Notes under the pieces: model-generated | The model's input: only the letters and a program-made list of their open reading frames with translations | What the model was told of the DNA's origin: nothing | The model's database searches: none | Assembly (NCBI GenBank): GCA_963682055.1 | Contig: OY821745.1 | Location: forward strand, 2,053,501 to 2,117,500 | Reading direction: 5' to 3' | DNA from: Primula veris | Lineage: Eukaryota; Streptophyta; Magnoliopsida; Ericales; Primulaceae | Length of the DNA: 64,000 bases | In this document: positions 51,001 to 63,900 of the stretch, one piece after another | Layout: the number at the start of each line of letters is the position of its first letter | Numbering within the stretch: position 1 is the stretch's first letter | Made by a program: the position numbers and the translations under genes

Positions 51001-54000
51001 ATAAGTTACAACAGTCTCCCCATATCTAGCACTTTTGGTCTCCATAGGAGAGGACCACCGATGTATCGTTTCAAACATGAGAACAAGTAGCATTGTAGTT
51101 CAAACAATAGATACCATAGGTGTAACTTGTTCAAACAATAAGAACCAATAATATTTCATTCGATACTTAAGCGGGAAAAACAGGGACAATTGCTGTTTAA
51201 ACCTTAATACTATTTTATTTCTGATATTTACCTGTGAGAACATGCCAAAAGGTGTTTGCTCGGTCCGCATAACTTGACCTCTACCACCACAAGTAGAGCA
51301 TATCCTCATTTTGGATCCTATCTTTGCTCCACTGCCGATGCAACTATCACATGTTTCAAGATGAGAAAGCTCAAATTCCTTTTCTGCCCCAAATATGGCC
51401 CCCGTAAATTCAAGGGTCATATCATAACTGAAACACACATAGCATCATCAGAAACAAGAGTCAGAAACAGGAAAGTTAGTGTTATTAATTCGAAATAATA
51501 ACAAAAGTTGTTGAGGATGCATCAAAAAAATACCAGCCACTTATCTCACCTTGTTGAGGATCTAACTACAAATATTTGAAATAGAGGAAAATACCATCCT
51601 AATTCCTAAATACTAACGGAAGAGGTGACAGAGTAACCTAAAGACAAATTCCAAGTATGTTACCCAAGTAACTCTTATAAATAGGTTTGTTGGTCTTATC
51701 AAGCATTTCATGTTTGGGCACACAACTTTAGAAAAACACAAACCATATGGAAGTGGTCTTCCATAACTTACACCATGACAATTGACAAGCTGAGACTAAT
51801 TCTCTCAATTTAATACAACAAAATAATACTGAAATTAGGTATATAGTAAAAAAGATTATAAAAAAAAGGTATATAGTTAAAAAAAAAAAAACTCACCGTA
51901 GATCTTCACCCTTGCTTTTAATACTACGTTGTTGCCCTGTTTCAAAGCTAGTTTGGTATGTACCAGAAAAATTACCAGAAAACCCACCACTCATGCTAGT
52001 CCCGAAGAATGTCTCAAATAGATCAAAAGGATTACTCTGTAATAGGACAATGATGACCTCAAGTTAAAATCAAATGATGACCTCAAGTTAAAATCAAATG
52101 ATGACCTCAAGTTAAAATCAAATGATGATCTCATACTCATACATTTAAGCATATCTATTTTTACGCCTCTAAGTCCTTAGTCTAGAACTCTAAACCATTG
52201 TAATTCAAGGATAAGTGTTTGCTCGTATAACCTGCACCTTTTAGTAATTGGATGATCTAACACTTATGTTTAGACGGCAATTTGGTGAGTGATACTAAGT
52301 GGACAACATGAAAAGTAAGCCATTACAACAAAACAAAACCTAGTTCCATATATTCTAATTTCATTTATTTATTTACCCTTTAAACATTGTATACATGGAA
52401 TAAACCTTGGCACCAACAATAAATAGTATGTGGTACCGTATAAGCCCCTGCTTGCCCTTCTACTCCACTTTTAACGCCGGCTTCACCATATTGATCATAC
52501 AAAGCCCTCTTTTTATCATCTGATAGCACCTGACAGTTCAATACTTCAAAATTCAGAGATGTTTATGCACACCTAATCAGCTGATTAAGCTTATCAAAAA
52601 GGTAATATCATACGTGTAATTTCATAACATGACCAAATTGCATAGGAACATATGCAGAACCAAAGTAATTAATGCACAAATACCATACCGGACGAAAAAA
52701 CTGGGGTTTGAAAGGTAAAAGAGAACCACATCACTGCAACAAGAATAAGTAAATCCCTTCGTACCTCATAAGCCGAACTGATCTCTTTAAACTTTTCTGT
52801 TGCTCCAGGTTGTTTATTGACATCAGGGTGGTACTAGAGAAAATGATGAAAAAATGGGAAGGCGTCAGAACAGTGGCTTTAGCATTAAGCTGAAAACAGT
52901 GGATATTAGCATTAAGCTGAAAACAGTGGCTTAAGCTTCACCAGGGCCAAAAACCAGCACATGAACATTCATTTAATCTTAAACATGAGAAACAATCCCC
53001 CTTCGTAACATAAATAACGTTGGCACCACTTAGTATCTAGTAAAGATAAATGGAAATTGAAGGGAGGAAATGCTAGTAACTACTAGCTCGTTTGGTCATA
53101 ATCAAGGACAGGGAATTCTCACTCGCATACATAAAGAATTGTTCTTTTGGAAGTTACAACTTCATACTTTATAATCACATGATATTGTGGAACCTATACA
53201 TGTTCACATAAATTACATGTTCACATAAACAAGCTTAACTTGAGCAAAACCCATATATTTTCCAACTATCCATCTAGAAGAAGCTTTTAATGGCTTGAAT
53301 TAGATTCCTTTTGGAATGAAACCATATTAACTTTTTTTATCTAAATTCGATGAATTATTTTGAAATAAACTTCCGCAAAATGGCTAAATGCTTAGGATAC
53401 TAGTTCTAAAGATAGCATCGTATATTTAGAATGTGATCTTTATCGAACTTTGAGGCATAGAAACATCTACATGGAAAATTACGAAACTCTTAACTTAAAC
53501 AGTTAGATGGTAAACAGCCTACTAAAGGCGAACACCTGGAGAGCTAAATTCCATACACCGCCTTGATATACTTACTACTAGCATTCCTAATACACGAGGG
53601 CAGGGTAATAATCTGCTGAAACCAAGACCGCCACGATACGTGCACTAATGTCATATTAAAAGTTCATAATAGTTTTCTTATTAGTAAATGCCAGTGTACT
53701 AAGTATTTTAAGTTAGTAGTGTAAATTAGTAATTTACAATTGTGTTAATATAGTAGTACATTACTACGTGTTAGTGGGAATAATCGAGTGTAGTAGTGGG
53801 TATGTAAGAGTGGCTTAGGTACAGGGTTCGAGTTTTGTTAATGGGGGTAGGTGTGAAATCCCTTGATCCTCTTTATGAAGATTTTAATTTTAAAAAAAGA
53901 GTGGCTTAGGTTATGTTTGACAACAAATATTCTGGTCAAAAATCAACTTTAAAAAAGTTGTTTAAAAAGTCCAACTAGGATCCAGGAATTAAATTTTAGC

Positions 54001-55749
54001 TTTTTTAGCCTGAAAATCTATTTTTCAAAAGGTAAATTATCAAACTGTCCAAAACACCCATTGGTTTTTAGAATCAAAAATCTAAAAATCAGGTAAAAGA
54101 AATATGTTCCCAAAACGGAACCTTAGAATTAGCGAGTAGTTCGTCAATACTTGGCACCCCACATTTACAGTTTCTGGTTTCGCCCTGCTGATATTACATA
54201 CTTTGACACAATTACGGGTTTTCTATAGTAAATCCGATATTACGTACTAAACACAACTACATGTCTTTCTATAGCAAATTCGAGAGTACGTACTTAACAC
54301 AAGTACACGTTTTTTTTTTTACAATAAATCCGATAGTACATACTAAACACAATCACGGTTTGTTTTGTAATAATAAATCGGATAGTACATACTAAACACC
54401 ATTAGGTATTTCATGATAAATCCAATAGTATGTACTCCGTACTAATAGTAACAGTAAATCCGAGATTACGTACAAAACACAATTACGCATTTTTATATCG
54501 TCAATCTGAGATTGCATAGTAAACACAAATTAGCACAAATACGGTTTTTTTTTCTATAGCGAATCAAAGACTGAGTAGTAGACACAATTAAGGGTTTTTC
54601 CTATAGTAAATCCAATAGTCTGTACTCCCTACTAATAGTAAATCCAAAATGAACACAACTAGAGTAAATCCGAGATAACGTACAAAACACAATTACGCAT
54701 TTTTATATAGTAAATTCGAGATTGCGTACTAAACACAAATTAGCACAAATACGGGTTATTTCTATAGTGAATCGAAGACTTGAGTAGTAAACACAATTAA
54801 GGGTTTTTCCAATAGTATGTACTCCGTACTAATAGTAATACCAAAATGAACACAGCTAGAGTAAATCCGAGATAACGTACAAAACACAATTACGCATTTT
54901 TATATCGTAAATTCGAGATTGCGTACTAAACACAAATTAGCACAAATACGGGTTATTTCTATAGTGAATCGAAGACTTGAGTAGTAAACACAATTAAGGG
55001 TTTTTCCAATAGTATGTACTCCGTACTAATAGTAATACCAAAATGAACACAGCTAAAGTAAATCCGAGATAACGTACAAAACACAATTACGCATTTTTAT
55101 ATCGTAAATTCGAGATTGCGTACTAAACACAAATTAGCACAAATACGGGTTATTTCCATAGTGAATCGAAGATTTGAGTAGTAAACACAATTAAGGGTTT
55201 TTCCAATAGTATGTACTCCGTACTAATAGTAATACCAAAATGAACACAGCTAGAGTAAATCCGAGATAACGTAAAAAACACAATTACGCATTTTTATATC
55301 GTAAATCCGAGATTGCGTACTAAACACAAATACGGGGAATCAAAGACTAAAAGTAGTAAACACAAATAAGGGTTATTCCTATATAGTAAATCAAATAGTA
55401 CCAAGTGGCGTAAAAACAGAAAAGAGGGATAAACCTGACGAGCTAGTTTACGATAAGCGGCTTTAATATCTTTAATAGTAGCGGTTTTTGAGATTCCTAA
55501 GGTGGAATAATAATCAGCTGATGCCGATACCATAACACTTGTTCTTCTTGTTCTTCTATTACTGGGTTTATTATTATTATTAGTTTTATTATTATTAAAA
55601 GTATTAAAAGTATTAAAAGAATTAGAATAAGAAATAGAAGAGTGGAAATGGGTTTTGTAAGTGAATAATAGGCGTGTTGAGGAGAGAGATAGAGAGAGGT
55701 CTGGGAGAGAGGAGGTTTGGAGGAGAGAGATTGATGTTGCTGTCGCCAT
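48047..55749 (-). CDS. Chloroplast-type DnaJ (Hsp40 type I), 11 exons, 503 aa
   Basis: Co-chaperone that stimulates Hsp70 ATPase and binds unfolded clients, probably in plastids. Exons (minus): 55749-55435, 52833-52765, 52529-52437, 52036-51897, 51427-51232, 50555-50380, 50039-49910, 49266-49106, 48848-48757, 48383-48290, 48092-48047; 1512 nt in frame. Residues 1 to about 75 are Ser/Thr/Asn/Arg-rich with few acidic residues, a transit peptide. The J-domain starts [13 protein letters not shown] and has HPD at residues 107-109. A Gly/Phe region follows ([11 protein letters not shown]). Four zinc motifs are present: CDSCIGSG (C232), CSTCGGRG (C249), CPNCGGNG (C275), CRKCSGDG (C289). Then come C-terminal client domains ([20 protein letters not shown]) and a tail ending [12 protein letters not shown]. 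Length and ending fit the group of Arabidopsis At1g80030 (from memory). The first intron is 2.6 kb and carries a satellite-like array. Confidence 0.93.
54195..55380. repeat. 197-bp tandem array in DnaJ intron 1
   Basis: The block AGAGTAAATCCGAGATAACG starts at 54661, 54858, 55055 (one mismatch) and 55252, an exact period of 197 bases. Each unit also contains TTAGCACAAATACGGGTTAT and AGTATGTACTCCGTACTAAT. Older, less regular copies built from GTAAATCCGA-ACGTAC-AAACACAA motifs extend left to about 54195. The array lies close to the exon 1 donor at 55434. Confidence 0.9.
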
Positions 55750-55814
55750 TACACACACACAGAGAAACCTTAGTGAGAGAGAGAGAGAAGGGGGTGTTTC
55801 ATGGATTTATTATT

Positions 55815-56174
55815 GAGGTAGTCGGGTTGGCTTCGGTCCGGTTCGATTTTTGACAAAACCGAAACCGATCATATTTTTCGGTTCAGTTTTTTTCTGTTTC
55901 GGTCTTTTTATTTTTTAGACCGAACCGGACCGGTCTTTTCGGTCAAGTTTCAATTTTTTTGGGTTATTTTTCGGTTTTATTTTTTATTTTTCGGTCTTTT
56001 TCGGGTTTTTTCGGGTTTTTTCGGTCTTTTTCGAGTTTTTTCGGTTTCGGTATTTTTCGGTTCAGTTTTACTGAAAACCGAAACCGGCCCGAAAATTTTT
56101 CGGTTTTTCGGTTTCGGTTTTTTTTCGATTCGGTTATCGGTTCGGTTCGGTTTTTCCGGTTTTTTACCAGCCCT
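55815..56174. repeat. ACCGAA-rich foldback repeat upstream of DnaJ (copy 3)
   Basis: Plus strand runs from AGTCGGGTTGGCTTCGG through many TTTTTCGG units, with an internal inverted pair (GGACCGGTC, AAAACCGAAACCGG), to TTTTACCAGCCCTA. It is 66 bases upstream of the DnaJ ATG. The open frame of alternating Phe/Arg/Ser residues across it is a product of the repeat. Confidence 0.65.
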
Positions 56175-56737
56175 AATTGAGGCCGCTCAAACCGTGATTT
56201 TTTTTTACCAACCGCAAGTCAAATTTGGTCAAACCGTAATTTTGATTTACGGTTCGTAAGTCAGATTTACGGTTTTAACTGTAAAATTACCAAATTGGTC
56301 CTGCGTTGGAAAAACAGTGTAATTTTTTGAGAGAGGTTGTCGGCCAAACTCTCTGGAAAAATTACGGAGAGCTTATTTCACTTACTTCATTTAAGCAGTT
56401 TTAAGCAAACAAGCTTACTTCATTTAAGCTGAGAAAAAAAATAGTTAATTCATCTTTAAAAAAAAAATTACAAGCTTTTTCAAGCTTTCAAAAAACTCCA
56501 TTTTGAAGGTTGATCAGCCAAATGTAGGGTTCAAAAGCAAAAACCTGAGCTAGATAAACACAACCAGAAAAGCCCCCCTATCACACACCATTTTTAGATG
56601 CTTCATTTCATAAAATACACCAGCTTTATCAAGCCTTGCAACAAAAAATGCTCTGTTTTCAAGCTTGATCAGCAAAATGTAGATCCCATAAGCGAAAACC
56701 CTGAGCTAAAGCAGTGCCTTAAAACACATAACACGCC

Positions 56738-56999
56738 TGTTAGAGTAATTATCCCACATCGTCTAGATAATAATCGAGCTTGTGGTTTATAAAGAGATAT
56801 TCATCCTTACCATTACGAGGTCTTTTAATGGTAAAGGAATATGGATTCTAATATGGTATCAGAGCGGGCCTAGCGATGTTGGGCTCACATCCACCATATG
56901 TCCGCTCGTAGGACCCTTGAAATGTCGGGTCACGAGCGAGGGGGAGATAAAGAGATATCCATCCTTACAATTACGAGGTCTTGAATATGGATTCTAATA
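56738..56999 (+). mobile_element. TRIM (miniature LTR retrotransposon), 3' LTR truncated
   Basis: The 5' LTR (56738-56853) begins TGTTAGAGTAATTATCCCAC and ends GGATTCTAATA. It is followed directly by TGGTATCAGAGCGGG, the initiator-tRNA-Met primer-binding site. About 80 bases later, a purine-rich AGCGAGGGGGAG leads into a partial 3' LTR (from about 56947) that has lost its first half. The 5-bp direct repeat ACGCC flanks the element (56733-56737 and 57000-57004). No coding capacity. Confidence 0.82.
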
Positions 57000-57112
57000 A
57001 CGCCACAGTATATACTTGGCGAGGTCTTGAATATGGATTCTAATAACGCCACAGTATATACTTGGCGAGGTCTTGAATATGGATTCTAATAACGCCACAA
57101 TATATACTTGGC
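56975..57112. repeat. 46-bp tandem repeat, three copies, spanning the TRIM end
   Basis: GAGGTCTTGAATATGGATTC starts at 56975, 57021 and 57067, an exact 46-base period. Each unit contains the last ~24 bases of the TRIM LTR, the ACGCC target duplication and flank ACAGTATATACTTGGC. The array must therefore have formed after the TRIM inserted. Confidence 0.9.
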
Positions 57113-57789
57113 GATAGTTCTGGTGCAACTTTAAGCAAATAAACTTACTTCGTGTAAGCTGAGAAAAAGAGATAATTCCTTCTTACTAAAACTCTTCTTT
57201 TTTCCAGGCCAAAAAACTGCATTTTCAATCTTGTTCAACAAACATAGAGCTTAAAAGCGAAAAACATGAGCTTAAAAGACGCAACCAGGAAATCCCTAAA
57301 AAAATAAGCTGGGAAAACAGATAGTTACTTCATCGTAAGACATCCGCTATTTATTTGAAGCCTGGCAACAAAAAAAGCTCCCTTTACAAGCGTGATCAAC
57401 CAAACATAACAGTTTATAAGCAAAAAGGCTCCATTTTTAAGCTTGATCAGCCAAATATAGAGTTTATAAGAAAGCAAGAAAAAAGTTTGTTTTCAAGCTT
57501 GATCAGCCAAATGCAGAGATTATAAGCAAAAATGCTCCACTTTTAATCTATCAGACAAATAAAGAGCTTCTAAGCAAAACCGCTCCATTTTCAACCTTAA
57601 CCAACCAAATGTAGAATTTTAAGTTCCCAGGCATAACAACTCCATTTTGAATCTTTAGCAAGTCAAAGTAGAATTTAAGTAAAAAAAAAAACTCCATTTT
57701 CAAGATTGACAAGCCAAAGGCAGAGATTAGAAGCAAATAAGCTCCATTTTAACTCTTTATCAAGTAAATATAGAATTTTGAGTAAAAAG

Positions 57790-58500
57790 CTCCATTTTCA
57801 AGCTTGATCCGGCAAATGCAGAGATTATAAGCAAAAAAACACCATTTCGAATCTTTATCAAATAAATGTAGAATTTTAAGTTCATAAGCCAAAAAAAAAC
57901 TCCATTTTCAAGCTTGATCAGCCAAACGCAGAGATTATAAGCAAAGAAACTCCATTTTGAATCTTTATCAAGTAAATGTAGAATTTTAAGTCCATAAGCC
58001 AAAAAAATCTCCATTTTCAAGCTTGATCAGCTAAATGCAGAGATTGTAAGCAAAAAAGCTCCATTTTGAATCTTTATCAAGTAACTTAAGAATATTAAGT
58101 TCATAAGAAAAAAAAAAAAAACTCCTTTTTCAAGCTTGATCAGCCAAATGCAGAGATTATAAGCAAAAAAAAAAACTCCATTTTGAATCTTTATCAAGTA
58201 AATTAAGAATATTAAGTTCATAAGCAAAAAAAAAAAACTCCTTTTTCAAGCTTGATCAGCCAAATGCAGAGATTATAAGCAAAAAAAAACCTCCATTTTG
58301 AATCTTTATCGAGTAAATTAAGAATATTAAGTTCATAAGCAAAAAAAACTCCATTTTCAAGCTTGATCAGCCAAAATGCAGAGATTATAAGAAAAAAAAA
58401 ACCTCCATTTTGAATCTTTATCAAGTAAATTAAGAATATTAAGCTCATAAGCAAAAAAAAATTCCATTTTCAAGCTTGATCAGCCAAATGAAGAGATTAG
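57790..58500. repeat. ~112-bp tandem array inside the TIR transposon
   Basis: CAAGCTTGATCAGCCAAATG (with small variants) recurs at about 57799, 57909, 58018, 58131, 58247, 58358 and 58471, spaced 109-116 bases. Shorter, less regular copies extend left to about 57190. Length differences come from A-runs. ORFs with a repeating Lys-Ile-Gln-Asn-Gly pattern on the minus strand come from this array and are not genes. Confidence 0.9.
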
Positions 58501-58735
58501 CAAAAAATTACACCGTAAATTTTCCATTTGAAATAAGCTCTCTTTAATTTTTCCAACGCAGTGGCAATTTGGTAATTTTACAGTCAAAACCGTAATTCTG
58601 ACTTACGGTTCATAAGTCAGATTTACGGTTCGTAAGTCAGATTTACGGTTCGTAAGTCAGATTTACGGTTCGTAAAAAAAATTACGGTATGAGCGTGGAA
58701 ACAGATAAATTACCATGGAAAAATCCAGCCTATTT

Positions 58736-59468
58736 ATTATTAATAAATTACGTATTTTTCGACTGTATTTTATTTTATTTCACATTCAAATCGTAATTTT
58801 TTTACATAAACAAAAAAAAATTGTATACAACCGATCGATCGGGGTTCAGAACCGATCGATCGGAGAAACACACTGAAAATATGTTACAGTACGCAGCCGA
58901 TCGATCGGCCAATCACACTGAAAAATCTTTAATTTTCAACGAACGAGCAATTTGGTAATTTCCCACTAAAAACGTAATTCTGACTTACGAGCCGTAAGTT
59001 TGACTTAAGTCAATAACCGTAAGTCAAAATTACGGTTCGTAAGTCAAAATTACAGCCCCTAATTTTTTTTTTACGGTTTGAGCGTGAAAAAAGATAAAAT
59101 GCAGTCGAAAAATCCAGCTTCATTAATAAAACAAACATGATTTTAATTAATCGGACCGAAATTAGTCGGAATCTATACGGACGGAAGAAAAGTGGAGTCT
59201 AAACATTTAGCAAATTAGTCGGGATTGAAGAGTCAGGTGGATTGAGCGAAATTAATCGGGATGAGACGAAATTAAGCGGGATCAGGCAATATGCAAATTG
59301 TATCCGCCTAGAATCCATCTTTGCACATTTTACAACATTGATTGGGGGATAAAGTAACACAAAGTCGTAAATTTTGTGCTCGGTTTTGTAATAGATGCAG
59401 ATAAATCCGAGTCATTTCATGTTCGACTTGCTAATATATTGATTCGTGGAATATTTGTTTACTTAATA
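58736..59468. other. Second copy of the transposon right end, and palindromic 12-mers
   Basis: 58930-59130 repeats the right arm of the preceding element in the same direction (GAGCAATTTGGTAATTTCCC, TACGGTTTGAGCGTG, AAAAATCCAGCTTCATTAAT), so the right terminus is present twice. Between them the perfect palindrome CCGATCGATCGG occurs three times (58831-58842, 58852-58863, 58897-58908). No gene. Confidence 0.6.
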
Positions 59469-59625
59469 CTCCATCCGTTCATATTTAATTATCCACTATC
59501 CACTACGAAACTACGTGCAATTTTGACCGTCCAAGAATTTGTATCAAAATTATCGGAATGAAAATTTTCAAAAGTTAATCATACAGGTCAAATGTTAAAT
59601 TTTACGATTAGATTTCAAAAATTAT
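59469..59625. mobile_element. Stowaway MITE, left half only
   Basis: Starts CTCCATCCGTTCATATTTAA and continues through CTACGTGCAATTTTGACCG, TTGTATCAAAATTATCGG and GTTAAATTTTACGATTAG, then is cut off. Confidence 0.65.
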
Positions 59626-59892
59626 TTCTATACATATGGCATGTTTTTTTTTTCCGGGTAAGTATGTAGCATGCTATGTATATCTAAGTAATTAGTAAAA
59701 AGATATAATCCACAATCGATCAAACACTATTCCCTTAATACAAAATTCAGCTTTAGAATCTGCTTAGAAGCTCCAATGAAAATTTAAATTTCTTATTGTT
59801 AGATTTTATTATGGCCTCTACTTTCTAAAAAAATTGATTTTTAAAAATTAAAAATATAAATTCAGCCCAAAAAATCTTGACAAACGAAGCTA

Positions 59893-60128
59893 CTCCCTCT
59901 GTTCTTCTTTAATTGTCCACTACGAAACTACGTGCAATTTTAACCGGACAAAAACTTGTATCAAAATTATCGGAATCAAATTTGGTAAAATTTGATCATA
60001 TAGTTCAGATGTTAAATTTTATTATTAGATTTTAAAAAAAAACATTTCGACAATTTTAATAGAATTTATAAATCAATCAAAATTGTATGTAGTTTCGTAA
60101 TTGAATAATTAAATGGAAACAGAGGAAG
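59893..60128. mobile_element. Stowaway MITE, complete
   Basis: Starts CTCCCTCTGTTCTTCTTTAA and ends AAATGGAAACAGAGGAAG with TA on both sides. It has the same interior as 36801-37040. It lies downstream of the CUE-domain gene. Confidence 0.82.
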
Positions 60129-60919
60129 TATAATATTGTATAAAAAATGTATTTAAACAAAAAAATTCTTATCTGACTGTCATATATATTAGTACCTTAA
60201 TTTCTCAAGCTAAATAAAAAAGTTGTGATCCTGTAAATTTCATTAACAGATTCTTAATAAAAATTTGTAGCCATTGTGGAACAGTGAAATTAAAAGTACA
60301 TTTTACTGTCAATTCACTCAACTTGCTTCCTAATAATGTTTTCCATAATTAACTACGCCATAAAGTAACCGAAAGCTTTGGCGAATAAAACTACCAGCAA
60401 AGAGCAAAATTCAAGAATAAGAAACGGAATTACAAAAGATTAGCGACTAAAATACTAGCCATCAATCAGTGGGCTTGGCATAATACAAAATGGCAAAAGT
60501 ATCTCTCATATTTACCAATGTCCATAAACTGACAGACTACAATACAGAAACTGTATATCTCATAACCATAAATATAACAAACGTAAGATCCGAACAAGCG
60601 TAAGCTGTAAGAATGTATCTAACACTCTTATACACACCACCTCCCGAAGGTTTAATAACCCTGCTATACCAAACAGTTGGTACAAATGCTCAAAACTATA
60701 AATTCTGTTAATAAACCATAACACAAGTTGCTGTCTTTATAACTTCATAATAACTCACCGAAATGGATGATGAAGGTCACACTAGGGGAAAGTTATCCCA
60801 CACAAAATAAAATAAAAAGGTAAGAACAATATAAGAAAGGTTTCTTTTGCAAACATATTGGTGCCGACTGGTAAGAATTGTATTGTTGGCTTGTAAAAAG
60901 AAATTTTTCTCTTGCTTCA
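60129..60919 (-). other. 3' flank of the CUE-domain gene
   Basis: Probably contains the 3' UTR. No separate ORF or repeat is convincing. Confidence 0.4.
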
Positions 60920-63900
60920 TTAGAATACATCAGGATTGAAACGGCCAGGGATAGAACTATTTTGCTGAGCTTGCTGAAGATGCAATGTCAGCGCATAGTT
61001 GTTCACCTACGAAAAAAAGAAGGATTTCTGAACAATAGAAATGCATCTATAACTCTGTTCTGGAGAAGATCAAGGCATAAGAACGAACTTAATCTTACTT
61101 ATCGTATTAGTTTACGTGATCATTCAGTAACACAGTTGACTCTTTAACAGAAATGAAGAAAATTTGATTCTTTTGGTCGTAAATTGAATTCTCGTGAGAA
61201 CTACTAAAGAAATTAATTGACAGTGTAAACTACTTCAAAAGCTAAATAGAAATGTTTCAATACTCTGAAGTCTGAACTCACTTAAGTTTCATTTCTTGAC
61301 TCAAAACTCAGCACTAGAATAATTATCTTATTCGTATGATAACTGAGTCAAAAGGATGGCTACAAAAATATCATTCAACTTCTAATGCATTAATTGAGAA
61401 AGGGAAATAGAGGGGAAATTAAGGTTAAAGGTTATTAGGACGCGTCTCAGCACATTCTCTAGTATACTTGATTTAATCCTTAAGTACTGCTAAAAGAACC
61501 TTGACTATTATACTTCCAATAACAGATAATGGAGCTAAAAAGACATTGATTACGAACCTCAAGAGTCCTCAACTGCTCTTGATATTGAGCCAACAACTGT
61601 TTCAGATGATGAACCTCTTGGTCCTTGTTATCGTATTCCTTTTGCCTTTCATGTTGAATAGACACAGCTCGTTTTAGAATGTTGTTGTCTCGAAGCAGTA
61701 CCTCTATTTGTTCCTTGAGCATCACATTCTCCTAAGTCAGATCAGTAAATCTAATCAATAAATACAAAGTATTTCTGAAGGAAATAATGCTGAATTCTGA
61801 ATAAACACTGAAGAAAAATATCAGTTTCTCTTATGAGTCCCTTCAAATTAAAGTGTAAATACAGTTTTGTAGACTAGTGTACCAAAAGATTTCGATTTTG
61901 TACACCAATCAAACAAATAGCAAATACAGTTTTGTAGACTAGTGTACCAAAAGTTTGATTCAGCCCGTTTTAGAGCTTGAAAAGGCAAAATAAATCCTCC
62001 AGTTCCAGCATTTTACGCTGATAAAGATTACGCTTTCTAACATATTTCTTGCAAAAACGCTTTAGCTACATTTTTTTTTAATACATTAGCAATTAGTACC
62101 TCAACTGGCTCAACGTAATAATTTTCTTTCACTTTGTATACTACACTGGAAAAACCATACATTAGGACTAAAATAGAAAAACCATGAGGGGGAATATTTT
62201 AAAATATGACAGAATTGTGCAAACAAATTTTGTGTACCCTAGCCTACGAGTTTTCTTGCTAATTTTGTGCATGAAGAGTAATAATAACTAATTTTGTAAA
62301 TTGACGTAGAAAAAGTTAAATTCTGATGATACCTTATTAACCCCAACAATAATGTTTGCGCTGACTTAGATTTTGTATTTTGCTTTTTAGGACCAAAGAG
62401 AAACAAAGAAAATATTAAAAGAAGAAATCACGTAAGAAGCCTGCTTATTCGTATCAAAAGCTTGATCTTAAAGTGGCATTATAATGACAGCAGGAAATAG
62501 AAGGATGCTGCTGTCATATGATACAACTATACAGACCTTATAGTAACTTTGAGCTGCTTCAGCACCAGCACGTTCACTAATTGACTTCTCTAGACTTTCC
62601 AATATTCTTGTGGCACGGGATCTAGCATTGTCTATACTAGTTGCACTCATCATTTCATTAACAAATAATTCCACCCAGTCTGCACCACCCATCTGAGAAT
62701 TGGTGTGAGCCGAGGAATCTGTGGGATTGCCCGTGGCTGATGCACCTACAAGTTAAACACTTCTTGACTAAACTGCCCAAAATTTCCAATGTATTACAAC
62801 AACCAGATTTGACAAAACAGATATCAATATTAAGAATTGGCAGTTGAATTGTGAAGGCGGGTCAAGAGATACCAATAGATCAATTACTAGCGGAGAACCA
62901 TAGAGTTAGAGGGAAATTGACTAAAATATAGTACTGCACAGCTCGCTGGCCTATCCAAGGAAATGATAACAAAATGCAGACATGCAGTTACTAACTCATA
63001 TTCCTCTCCTTAAAGTTATAAATAGCATCACATTAGAGATTGGTTGACTTACTTAAAAGAGGCTTAGTAGACTAATTAAAGTCTTTGAGTGGTATACTGG
63101 TTTGATGTAGAGAAGGAGAACAAAAGTGCTACTTCAGAAAGGACCTACTAGAAAGAATTAGACTATGACTTGAGAGTTAGATAAATTTGCAATTAATATT
63201 AGTAAACTTCTGATGTTATTTATGTACAACCTTCTGTAAGAATGTGAAACCAATGGAAAAACAGATCCCGAAAAGAGTATGTTGCAAAGAACGAGTGTGT
63301 TTGATAAGAACAAGAGTAGCTCAAACTGTAAGTTGTATGAAAAATATACTTCTAAGAAAAATTATAGGTGAAAATACTTTTGCAAAAAAAAAAAATCACT
63401 TTTGTCTGGAAAGTATGACAAAGTTCACTTTTTCTTGTTACACCAAACAGACATTTCACTTTAAACAGCAACAAAACATGCATGCTACGACAACCACCAA
63501 GTCATATCCAATATTTTCTAACCCTTGCTACTCTTTACAAATTACACATATTCATACCTTTCTCAGCACTTCCATTTGTTTCATCAGTAGACGCATTTTC
63601 CGTAGCATATCCAAGAGAAAGTTCATGAAGCCTCTTGATAGCAGCATCTAAATCATTGTCGCTTTCTTCTAGTACTCTCTCAAGAATCTGAATGATAGTC
63701 GGAGAGAAATAATCAATTAGTCATCATATGCATTGGTATTGAAAAAATACAAACAAGTAAGAAGAATCATGGCACAAAAACTGAAAGTACTAGCTAGAGG
63801 TCATGGGATCAAAACAATCAAGTCATATAAGAAGAAAAGGCTAAGGGAATTGTTTTACAAAATAAGTTGATATATAGTTATCTACCAAATAAGTCACAAA

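Larger units (their letters stand above)
56175..58735. mobile_element. Non-autonomous DNA transposon with long terminal inverted repeats
   Basis: Left arm (56183-56330) and right arm (58540-58695) are inverted copies. They share CGCTCAAACCGT/CGCTCATACCGT at the tips, TACGGTTCGTAAGTCAGA, and ACTGTAAAATTACCAAATT followed by CTGCGTTGGAAA further in. The interior encodes nothing and holds tandem arrays and a TRIM. Long TIRs suggest a Mutator-like or similar element. I could not fix the outermost bases or a target duplication. Confidence 0.65.

Noticed and set aside
55959..56180. Phe/Arg-rich plus-strand ORF
   Set aside because: Translation of the TTTTTCGG repeat upstream of DnaJ.
57551..58454. 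Series of minus-strand ORFs with repeated Lys-Ile-Gln-Asn-Gly segments
   Set aside because: Produced by the ~112-bp DNA tandem array; unit lengths vary through A-runs and shift the frame, so no protein is conserved.
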